From contig NZ_CP054043.1 of assembly GCF_013282725.1 (NCBI RefSeq), forward strand, positions 124,001 through 188,000: a stretch of 64,000 nt of DNA. The letters run 5' to 3'. The notes under the pieces are model-generated. The model ran no database searches. It was not told the origin of the DNA and worked only from the letters and a program-made list of their open reading frames with translations. Below are positions 28,698 through 35,894 of the stretch, in pieces; within the stretch, counting starts at the first letter, position 1, and every line of letters begins with the position of its first letter. This DNA comes from Yersinia mollaretii ATCC 43969 (lineage in GTDB: Bacteria > Pseudomonadota > Gammaproteobacteria > Enterobacterales > Enterobacteriaceae). Made by a program: the position numbers and the translations under genes.

Positions 28698-28716
28698 ATC
28701 ACACGTCAGATGTGAT
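28698..28716. promoter_or_regulatory. Inverted repeat upstream of the winged-helix gene
   Basis: ATCACA (28698-28703) and TGTGAT (28711-28716) form a perfect 6-bp dyad with seven bases between, 24 bases before the start codon at 28674. This is a plausible operator for autoregulation. The order of the half-sites is the reverse of a CRP site. Confidence 0.35.
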
Positions 28717-29344
28717 AAAGTAACGAGTGATTATTATTACTTTCACTTAATGAATAAAACAAATTAAATTATATATTTTAATTATATTTTACATAAGAAA
28801 ACTTATTTACATAAACAATTATATATATAAGCATTGATATGTATAAGTAAACAAATTTAATGGTGGTTAATTAAAAATCGACAAGCTAAGAGTAATGTAT
28901 TATTTAAGTGAATCACTTATATTGATAGTACAGCTAACATCAATATAATTTCCATCCGTGTTCTTAACATTCAAGATTCGTTTTATTCATCCATAAAAGC
29001 ATAAGTCATCACCGGAGTTAAAATACAATAATGATAGAAAATTTCAAGGAAAATATCTTTTCATAGTCTCAGAGACATCATTCGCTAAAAAACACATTAA
29101 TAACATTTATATGTACTATCTGTGCAGCAACCAATAAGTCACCATCGATTTTATATAGCTCATATCATCACTAATGAATTCACCTTTTACTCATTGGCAT
29201 ACGGTCAGGTTAATCTGTCGCGTTATTGTTAGTTTTGTTTTAGTCATATAAACACAAATGTAAATTTCTACCAAGCATAAACAGGCAATAAATAAAATAA
29301 GGGGATATATAAAGTAATGTTATCTAATCGCTTGAACATAAAGT
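28717..29344. other. AT-rich gap without a gene
   Basis: I see no credible open reading frame, RNA gene or repeat in these 628 bases. The sequence is very rich in A and T, with TATATA-like runs around 28770-28830 that could serve as promoters or as H-NS binding DNA. This fits an acquired segment under silencing. Confidence 0.5.
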
Positions 29345-29371
29345 CTCCCCTTGAGTCAATATCAAGGGGAG
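29345..29371 (-). terminator. Hairpin after the carbonic anhydrase gene
   Basis: A perfect 10-bp stem (CTCCCCTTGA, 29345-29354; TCAAGGGGAG, 29362-29371) with a seven-base loop lies 19 bases after the stop codon. The T run that follows is weak, so termination strength is uncertain. Confidence 0.6.
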
Positions 29372-29390
29372 TTGTATATAACTGAACAGG

Positions 29391-30146
29391 TTACATTAGA
29401 AACTCAACGACCCCGCCGTTTAAGTTGTACATACTACCGACTATTTTTATTTTCCCATCTTTTTCTAATGTTCTAATAATTTCACTATTTTTACGTATCT
29501 CATCAATAGTGTGCTTCACATTTGTTTTCGCAACGGCATCAACATATTTTTCATTTTTACTGCTTTTTTCACCATCAAATTGAGTTGACTCAACTGCTGG
29601 CTTAATTTTATTGAGAAGACCCGTTAGATTACCCAGCTCAACATTATCAATAGCGCCTTTTATCGCACCACAAGCAGTGTGCCCCATAACCAAGATGACT
29701 TTAGCACCCGCTGCCGCACAGGCAAACTCCAGGCTACCTAATAAATCATCATTGGAGATGTTACCGGCGATTCTGGCATTGAATGTTTCACCAATCCCGG
29801 TATCCAGAACAATTTCTGCCGGCGCGCGGGAGTCAATACAACTCAGGATGACAGCCGCTGGGAATTGCCCTTCTGCGCTACCACGTTTCTGCGCAAGATA
29901 ATCGTGTTGCTGCATTTTACCGGAAACAAAACGTTTATTGCCCTGTTTTAATCCTTCAATAATTTGATCTGGCGTTAATTTATCTCTTTCTTCTTTAGTC
30001 AGGGCCGCTGCATAGGCGATTTGTGGCAGCCCCAGCCCAATCCCACCGATAACAGTGGCAGCAGTGATGCCTAATGCAGCTTTTAGCACGTTCCTTCGGC
30101 CATTAGGATGATTATCCTCCGAACAACAACCGGTTATCTTGCTCAT
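29391..30146 (-). CDS. Tat-exported beta-class carbonic anhydrase
   Basis: Reversible hydration of CO2 to bicarbonate, here outside the cytoplasm. The 251-residue protein has a twin-arginine signal (NGRRNVLKAALG, residues 16-27; hydrophobic stretch to about 46, cut near AYAAAL) and the zinc motifs SCIDSRAP (Cys-Asp-Ser-Arg) and GHTACGAIKG (His-X2-Cys) of beta-carbonic anhydrases. Most enterobacterial beta enzymes (Can, CynT) are cytoplasmic, so the export signal is the notable feature. It stands alone with its own hairpin terminator, beside the AT-rich accessory segment. Confidence 0.93.
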   Translation of the reverse strand: MSKITGCCSEDNHPNGRRNVLKAALGITAATVIGGIGLGLPQIAYAAALTKEERDKLTPDQIIEGLKQGNKRFVSGKMQQHDYLAQKRGSAEGQFPAAVILSCIDSRAPAEIVLDTGIGETFNARIAGNISNDDLLGSLEFACAAAGAKVILVMGHTACGAIKGAIDNVELGNLTGLLNKIKPAVESTQFDGEKSSKNEKYVDAVAKTNVKHTIDEIRKNSEIIRTLEKDGKIKIVGSMYNLNGGVVEFLM

Positions 30147-30296
30147 ACTCTCTCCTTGACGCTATTGTAGCCATTTTTTAATACTGCATAATTAGTGAGC
30201 AGCATATTAAATGTAGTACATACTTATCCTATTTTGCGACAACCTTAAGTATTAATTAAGAAAATCAGTCATTTCTCAATGCAATCATGATCAATA

Positions 30297-30680
30297 TTAC
30301 AAGCCATTATCGAGATCTTTATGGTGATCTCTCATCCATTGAGCCAATGAGTCCAGTGTTGGCTTCAATGTTTTACCCAGAGGGGTAATTTCATACTCCA
30401 CCCGTGGTGGGACTTCCGCATAGACTTGACGATTGACCAAGCCACGTTGCTCGAAGGCACGCAGTTGTCGGGTAAGCTCTTTTTGGGTAATAGGTACAAT
30501 CGCCCGTTGCAGCTCACCGAAGCGAATCGGTGCCGCTGTCACTATCAAGCGATAGAGAATGGGAATGGCCCACTTCCCGGCGATAAGTTCAACAAATTGC
30601 ACCATTGGGCACCTTTCTGCCGCTGTCTCGCGATCAGATACCAATTTATTTTTTGCTGTTAATGGCTGATGAACTGTCAT
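30297..30680 (-). CDS. HxlR-family transcriptional regulator
   Basis: A 127-residue MarR-like winged-helix repressor of the HxlR group. The family marks are a cysteine near the N-terminus (ERCPMVQFVELIAGKWAIPILYRL), the helix-turn-helix around GELQRAIVPITQKELTRQLRAFEQRGL and the wing PPRVEYEITPLG. HxlR proteins often sense electrophiles or oxidants through that cysteine. It is divergent from a short-chain dehydrogenase across 102 bases that hold a strong dyad, so that gene is its likely target. Confidence 0.9.
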   Translation of the reverse strand: MTVHQPLTAKNKLVSDRETAAERCPMVQFVELIAGKWAIPILYRLIVTAAPIRFGELQRAIVPITQKELTRQLRAFEQRGLVNRQVYAEVPPRVEYEITPLGKTLKPTLDSLAQWMRDHHKDLDNGL

Positions 30681-30700
30681 TGCTTTCCTGTTTCATCCTT

Positions 30701-30735
30701 AGTATCTAATAGGTACCTACTATACTTTAGATACT
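30701..30735. promoter_or_regulatory. Candidate HxlR operator
   Basis: Between the divergent hxlR-like and SDR genes lie perfect 9-bp arms AGTATCTAA (30701-30709) and TTAGATACT (30727-30735). Between them is the 10-bp palindrome TAGGTACCTA (30710-30719). Nested dyads of this type are usual for HxlR dimers. Confidence 0.6.
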
Positions 30736-30782
30736 TTTATACTAAAAATGGCCCTTCACTACTATGAATAAGAAGGCTCACT

Positions 30783-31532
30783 ATGAATCGCTTAAGCCAT
30801 AAATATGCACTCATTACCGGAGGAACCAGCGGCATCGGCTTGGAAACAGCTCGCCAATTCCTCGCCGAAGGGGCAACGGTCGCGATCACCGGTAGAAATG
30901 CTGCTGCTTTGCAGGCAGCGAAAACCGAACTGGGGGAATCTGTTTTGCTGCTAAAGAGTGATGCCAGCCATATCACCGACCAATATCAGTTAGCGGCACA
31001 ACTTACGAAAGTCTGGCCTCGTTTGGATATCGTCTATATCAATGCCGGTGATGTTACTCACAATCCAATTGATAGGTGGGATGAGTCTAGTTTTGACCGG
31101 GTTCTCGCCACCAATCTGAAAGGCCCTTTTTTCTTGCTGCAATCGCTATTGCCGCTGTTGGCTAACCCCGCGTCAGTCATTCTTTGTGGCTCTGCCAGTG
31201 TCCATATCGGTTTACCTCAAAGCAGTGTTTATGCCGCCAGTAAGGCAGGATTACTCTCTCTAGCACGAACTTTATCCGGCGAATGGGCGGAAAGAGGAAT
31301 TCGAGTCAATGGCTTAAGCCCCGGCCCGACACAAACTCCGGCGCTGCAAAAACTGGGGCTATCGGGTGACGAGCAACAAAAAATGGCCGAGCAGATACGC
31401 CAACTGGTGCCGATCAAACGAATGGGGACATCGGCTGAACTTGCCCACGCGGCGGTTTTTCTTGCTTCGGATGAATCCAGTTTTGTTGTCGGGACTGAAT
31501 TGCGGGTCGATGGTGGTGTTAGCAGCCTTTAA
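30783..31532 (+). CDS. Short-chain dehydrogenase/reductase
   Basis: A 249-residue classical SDR. It has the NAD(P)-binding TGGTSGIG (residues 13-20), the NAG motif (YINAGDV), the catalytic Ser in CGSASVH and the YAASK motif near residue 151, followed by LSPGPTQTP. An arginine after the glycine-rich loop (ITGRNAAA) favours NADPH. It is divergent from the HxlR-type gene and probably controlled by it, as quinone- or aldehyde-responsive reductases often are. Substrate unknown. Confidence 0.88.
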   Translation: MNRLSHKYALITGGTSGIGLETARQFLAEGATVAITGRNAAALQAAKTELGESVLLLKSDASHITDQYQLAAQLTKVWPRLDIVYINAGDVTHNPIDRWDESSFDRVLATNLKGPFFLLQSLLPLLANPASVILCGSASVHIGLPQSSVYAASKAGLLSLARTLSGEWAERGIRVNGLSPGPTQTPALQKLGLSGDEQQKMAEQIRQLVPIKRMGTSAELAHAAVFLASDESSFVVGTELRVDGGVSSL

Positions 31533-31600
31533 CACCTTGATTTACAGTCTATTTATGCCATTCATCGTGCTGGGGGATATCAAGCAGAATATGTCTGTAT

Positions 31601-31629
31601 TGGGTTGGCTGACCCTGCCAGCCAACCCA
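31601..31629. terminator. Hairpin between the SDR gene and cbpM
   Basis: A perfect 10-bp stem (TGGGTTGGCT, 31601-31610; AGCCAACCCA, 31620-31629) lies between two convergent genes and can serve both strands. No good T run follows on either side. Confidence 0.5.
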
Positions 31630-31640
31630 TATCACTCGCT

Positions 31641-31946
31641 TCAGGAAGTTTGCAAAAAGCGATCAAGCTGCCTGCGCAGTTGCTCGTTCTCTTTCTTTAG
31701 CTGCTCAACTCTCTCAAGTAGCGTTAAGGTCATCGCGACACCAGACCAGTCCAGATCCAACTCATTTTGCAGGCGTTGAGCGCGTTTAAGACTGCTCAAT
31801 GCATCAACATCAAAAACCCAGACACTGTCTGTGGATTCCAACGGCACAATCAGGCCCAGCCCGACCACCTCGAGCAGCTCTTCCTGCATCATGCCCGTCG
31901 ACTGGCACAGTTCAGTCACAGTGTAGGTGATTTCTATTTCAGCCAT
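31641..31946 (-). CDS. cbpM: Chaperone modulatory protein CbpM
   Basis: A 101-residue MerR-like protein that binds the J domain of CbpA and blocks both its co-chaperone and DNA-binding activities. The sequence ITYTVTELCQSTGM, VVGLGLIVP and the C-terminal coiled coil with LDWSGVAMTLTLLERVEQL match E. coli CbpM in size and layout. It follows cbpA by six bases and is co-transcribed with it. Confidence 0.92.
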   Translation of the reverse strand: MAEIEITYTVTELCQSTGMMQEELLEVVGLGLIVPLESTDSVWVFDVDALSSLKRAQRLQNELDLDWSGVAMTLTLLERVEQLKKENEQLRRQLDRFLQTS

Positions 31947-31952
31947 AATCGA

Positions 31953-32897
31953 TTACTCCCACCCAGTACGAGGATTAAATGCTGCCTGCTCTGACAGTTG
32001 CTGCCAAAGCGCCCGTGTTTTCTCGTCTGGCTTCGGTGGCATCACCACCTTGAGGATCGCATACAAATCGCCAGTCGCTTTTTTGCTCACCAGCCCCTTG
32101 CCTTTGATGCGCAGTCGTTGACCACTTTGGCTGCCTGCTGGGATGGTTAAGTTGATTTTACCCGTCAGGGTCGGCACCTCGACGCTCGCCCCCAATGCCG
32201 CTTCCCATGGGGCTAGCGGCACGACAATCTGCAAATTATGACCCTCAATATCAAACAGTGGATGCGGTGCAAGGCGAATAATCAGGAAGAGATCGCCATT
32301 GGCCCCCCCTGCAAAACCCGGTGCTCCCTGTCCTTTAAGACGGATACGTTCGCCATCGCCCACCCCAGCAGGGATTTTCACTTTCAGGGTCTTAGTGGTC
32401 TCTGCACCCGGAAAGCCCGAAGCATCAACAGTGGGGATCTTGTAAGAGATTGAGCGCGTCTGCTCTGCCAGTGTCTCTTCTAAAAAGAGGGGCAATTCCA
32501 TCTCAAGATCTTGGCCCCGCACCCCATGAGAGGCTCGGTGAGATGCGTGGTGAGCTGAAGCGCCACGATTGGCAAAGAAGGATTCGAAGAAATCCGAAAA
32601 ATCCCCCGCACCCGCACTGCTGTGCCACTGTTGGCCGCCTGATTGATAGGCGGCTTGCTGCTGACCAAAACGAGGATCGTCGCGATGCAGCCTTAATTCG
32701 TCATATTCAGCGCGCCGTTCAGCATCTTTCAATACTTCGTAAGCCTCCGCGACCTCCTTAAACTTGCTTTCAGCATCGGGTTCATCGCTGACATCTGGGT
32801 GATATTTACGCGCCAGCTTACGGTAGGCTGTTTTAATCTCTTTCAGGGAGGCGGTGGGTTCTAGGCCCATCACGGCATAATAGTCTTTAAATTCCAT
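31953..32897 (-). CDS. cbpA: Curved DNA-binding protein CbpA (DnaJ-like co-chaperone)
   Basis: A 314-residue class II J protein that stimulates DnaK and also binds curved DNA in the nucleoid in stationary phase. The J domain spans residues 1-70 with the HPD motif in KYHPDVSDE; a Gly/Phe/Gln-rich linker follows, then the two C-terminal peptide-binding domains ([17 protein letters not shown] and [17 protein letters not shown]). There is no zinc-finger region, which separates it from DnaJ. First gene of cbpA-cbpM; 173 bases upstream (32898-33070) are left for its promoter. Confidence 0.96.
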   Translation of the reverse strand: MEFKDYYAVMGLEPTASLKEIKTAYRKLARKYHPDVSDEPDAESKFKEVAEAYEVLKDAERRAEYDELRLHRDDPRFGQQQAAYQSGGQQWHSSAGAGDFSDFFESFFANRGASAHHASHRASHGVRGQDLEMELPLFLEETLAEQTRSISYKIPTVDASGFPGAETTKTLKVKIPAGVGDGERIRLKGQGAPGFAGGANGDLFLIIRLAPHPLFDIEGHNLQIVVPLAPWEAALGASVEVPTLTGKINLTIPAGSQSGQRLRIKGKGLVSKKATGDLYAILKVVMPPKPDEKTRALWQQLSEQAAFNPRTGWE

Positions 32898-33070
32898 GCG
32901 GCAATATCCTTAAATTCAATGTGCTATAAGTTATCCCCATTCGACTTATATAAAACCTGTTTGTGCATATTTCAACCTTCGAAAGCCTAAACCAAACAAA
33001 TCTAAACTATAGCGGCAATGGCCTGTTCATGGGCTTTATATTGTCATCCTGACTATTTACCGCATAAATA

Positions 33071-34153
33071 TTACAGATCATATAGCTGATCCAGCGGCTT
33101 ATTTGCGGCAGACATCGCCCTTTTATGATTGACCTGCTTCACTGAGGAACGCACCACCAATCGCCCCTGCAATAAGGTATTACTCAGGGGCGCATCTGGG
33201 CGTAATAAGCGTCGTTGCAAGAGCTGGATGGCCTCTGCCCCCAACTCGTCACGAGGAACATGCACCGCCGTGAGCGGGACATCGTGAATCTCAGCCAGAT
33301 TGAAGCCATCCATGCTCATCACCGATATGCTATCGGGCACACTTATTTTCAATTTATTCAGCGCATTAACGGCCCCCACCGCCATATAGTCACCACCGGC
33401 TAAAATGGCCGTCGGCCACTGCTGTTTGTCCTGACAAGCCGCAATAAAATGGGTGACCGCCAGCTCGGCCTCTTCCGCACCAAAACCGTGGGTGGTAATC
33501 AGATGTTGGTTATCATCAAAACTCATATTATGGCTGGCGAAAGCTTCTTTAATCCCCACTAACCGCAGCTCCATGGTGTTACGGCGTAAACATTGCAGTG
33601 TCAAAATTTGCCGATGCCCCTGCTGAATCAGATAGTTGGCAGAGAACTCACCAATCAATTGATGGTCTGGCGACACACTATCCAGTGACATCTCTTTATC
33701 GCGGCAATTAACCAGCACCGAGGGTTTATGCACCCCAGCCGCCAAAGCATGGATACGGGGATCATCAATACCGATGATAATGGCAGCCTCCGTCTGCGGA
33801 TGGGTTATTTTCTCTAAAAATAGCGAGATATCACTTTGAGTTTCCGATAATCCGCAGTAGCGAATCATCACCTCATGACGGCTGACCGCCTCGGTAATCC
33901 CCTGAATGACTTTGTAGTAAAAAATGTCGGTACGAACATCGAAAGCCCGGTGCGGCGCAAAGACCATAATGTTATTGAGCATCAGTCGCCCACTGGACAA
34001 ATTCTGCAAAATTCCCTGTGATTGCGCATAAGCCATCACCTGCTGTTTGGCTTTCGCGCTGGTGTTGGCTTTACCGGCTAAGACTCTGGATACCGTGCTA
34101 ATTGAAAGGCCCGTCTGATTGGCTATTTCTTGTATTTTTAGCTTTCCATTCAT
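33071..34153 (-). CDS. LacI-family transcriptional regulator of a sugar locus
   Basis: A 360-residue LacI-type repressor with the helix-turn-helix KIQEIANQTGLSISTVSRVL at residues 5-24, the hinge, and a sugar-binding-protein-like core. It is divergent from a sugar-acid-type MFS carrier and a family 31 glycosidase, so their substrate or a breakdown product is the likely inducer. The C-terminus is about 20 residues longer than GalR. The shared 371-base promoter region holds a CRP site and two TGAAA-N4-TTTCA dyads that may be its operators. Confidence 0.9.
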   Translation of the reverse strand: MNGKLKIQEIANQTGLSISTVSRVLAGKANTSAKAKQQVMAYAQSQGILQNLSSGRLMLNNIMVFAPHRAFDVRTDIFYYKVIQGITEAVSRHEVMIRYCGLSETQSDISLFLEKITHPQTEAAIIIGIDDPRIHALAAGVHKPSVLVNCRDKEMSLDSVSPDHQLIGEFSANYLIQQGHRQILTLQCLRRNTMELRLVGIKEAFASHNMSFDDNQHLITTHGFGAEEAELAVTHFIAACQDKQQWPTAILAGGDYMAVGAVNALNKLKISVPDSISVMSMDGFNLAEIHDVPLTAVHVPRDELGAEAIQLLQRRLLRPDAPLSNTLLQGRLVVRSSVKQVNHKRAMSAANKPLDQLYDL

Positions 34154-34179
34154 TTTGTGATCTCTCTCAAATTAGCAAA

Positions 34180-34270
34180 TGAAAAAATTTTCATAGCCGG
34201 TGAATGCCTTATTCAGGCCATGACTCAATATAAATGCTGAAATATTATCCAACGTATGAAAATTCTTTCA
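34180..34270. promoter_or_regulatory. Two similar A/T dyads near the LacI-type gene
   Basis: TGAAAAAATTTTCA (34180-34193) and TGAAAATTCTTTCA (34257-34270) share TGAAA-N4-TTTCA arms and are 77 bp apart. The first is 27 bases upstream of the LacI-type start codon. They could be paired operators for DNA looping, though A/T-rich dyads arise by chance in such DNA. Confidence 0.35.
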
Positions 34271-34409
34271 AAAAAATGGATATTAAAGCCAATTTAAGCT
34301 CGCTACCTTGTTTTGGTAAACCAATTTTAAAAACTTATCAGTCCGGTTTATTTTGATGAAATATAAAAATACGATAAAAATCAATTAAGTATATTTTATT
34401 GGCTGATTT

Positions 34410-34429
34410 AATGTGAACAGGGTCACATT
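34410..34429. promoter_or_regulatory. CRP (cAMP receptor protein) site
   Basis: TGTGAACAGGGTCACA (34412-34427) has both perfect half-sites TGTGA and TCACA with a six-base spacer, and the flanking TTAA on each side extends the symmetry. It is about 105 bases before the MFS start codon, which suits class I activation of the MFS-GH31 genes. This fits catabolite control of a sugar locus. Confidence 0.85.
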
Positions 34430-34524
34430 AAAACTCAGCGAAATCTTAATAACCGAAAATGGATCATACCAAAACAATTTGTTGGCCCGGTTAATTTGCT
34501 ACCGGCTAACACCAGGAGGCTTGG

Positions 34525-35832
34525 ATGAGTGTTGAGATTAATCAATCCGCAAAGGTTATCGGGCGGCGGAAAATAAAGTCACTGCGTTGGTGGATGCTGG
34601 CACTATTTCTACTTGGGGTCACAGTTAACTATATTACCCGTAACTCTCTGGGTATCCTCGCCCCCGAACTGAAAACCAGCCTGAATATGACCACTGAGCA
34701 ATATTCATGGATCGTGGCCTCTTTTCAGTTGGCTTACACCGTTTTCCAACCGCTCTGTGGCTGGCTCATTGACGTCATCGGCTTAAGGATGGGGTTCTTG
34801 ATCTGTGCCAGTGTTTGGGCCGTGGTGTGCATGATGCATGCTGGTGCGGGAACGTGGTTCCAGTTGGCTGTGTTGCGCTTCTTTATGGGCAGTGCCGAAG
34901 CGGCCGCAACCCCCGCGAACGCGAAAGCGATTTCTGACTGGTTCCCGAAAAAAGAGCGGCCCATTGCTGCGGGTTGGGCGGGCGTCGGTTTCTCTATCGG
35001 TGCAATGTTAGCTCCGCCGATTATTGTGCTGGCGCATGTGGCACTCGGCTGGCAAGGTGCGTTTTTATTCTCCGGTGCCCTAGCTATGATTTGGGTGCTG
35101 TTGTGGTGGCGCTTCTATCATTCGCCGGATACCCATCCCAATCTGAGCAAAGAAGAGTTTGAACTGATTCATCAGGACAATGAGCCCGTGCTGCCACGGC
35201 TACCCTTCCTGAAATCATTAGCCATTCTGAGCAAGAATAAGAAATTTTACGGCATTGCGATCCCCGCATTTCTGGCGGAACCCGCTTGGGCTGTTTTCAG
35301 TTTCTGGGTACCACTATATCTGGCTACCGAACGCGGCATGGATCTGAAACAGATTGCCATGTTCGCTTGGCTCCCCTTCTTGGCCGCAGATATCGGCAGT
35401 GTTGCCAGTGGTTATTTGACTCGGTTGTATCAGAAGTGGTTCGGCTTCAGCCGCATCAATTCAGTGGTCGCCAGCTCGGTAACCGGTGCCTTTATGATGG
35501 TTTCACTGGCCTTTGTGGCTATCACTAAAGACCCTTATTTGGCGATTGCGTTAATCTCCATTGGCGGCTTCGGGCATCAGGTTATCTCCTGCATGTTGAG
35601 CGCATTAGTGGTTGATTCATTTGATAAAAACCAAGTTGCGACCGTCAATGGCCTACGGGGTTCCTCCGCTTGGATCGCCAGTTTCCTGTTTACCTTACTC
35701 ATCGGTGCGGTTTCCGACACCATCGGCTTTAATCCGCTGTTTATTGCCATGGGCTTCTTTGATTTGATTGGTGCCGTGTTCCTGATTGCGCTGTTTGCTG
35801 AGCGCCGTAATAAAGCCCAACCGGCAACCTGA
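34525..35832 (+). CDS. MFS transporter, anion:cation symporter (ExuT/GudP-like)
   Basis: A 435-residue major facilitator with twelve predicted helices. The segments VNYITRNSLGILAPEL, GWLIDVIGLRMGF, FRFFMGSAEAAATPANAKAI-type and DWFPKKERPIAAG are typical of the ACS family that brings in hexuronates, glucarate and similar acids with protons. Given the glycosidase next to it, the substrate may be a glycoside or an acidic oligosaccharide, but this is inference. A strong AGGAGG precedes the ATG. It is 62 bases upstream of the GH31 gene and likely in one operon. Confidence 0.88.
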   Translation: MSVEINQSAKVIGRRKIKSLRWWMLALFLLGVTVNYITRNSLGILAPELKTSLNMTTEQYSWIVASFQLAYTVFQPLCGWLIDVIGLRMGFLICASVWAVVCMMHAGAGTWFQLAVLRFFMGSAEAAATPANAKAISDWFPKKERPIAAGWAGVGFSIGAMLAPPIIVLAHVALGWQGAFLFSGALAMIWVLLWWRFYHSPDTHPNLSKEEFELIHQDNEPVLPRLPFLKSLAILSKNKKFYGIAIPAFLAEPAWAVFSFWVPLYLATERGMDLKQIAMFAWLPFLAADIGSVASGYLTRLYQKWFGFSRINSVVASSVTGAFMMVSLAFVAITKDPYLAIALISIGGFGHQVISCMLSALVVDSFDKNQVATVNGLRGSSAWIASFLFTLLIGAVSDTIGFNPLFIAMGFFDLIGAVFLIALFAERRNKAQPAT

Positions 35833-35894
35833 TTCTATCCCTAATTTTCTCTGCAACCGTGCCGCTGCGCGGTTGCCAAAAAAGATGAGCTGTG

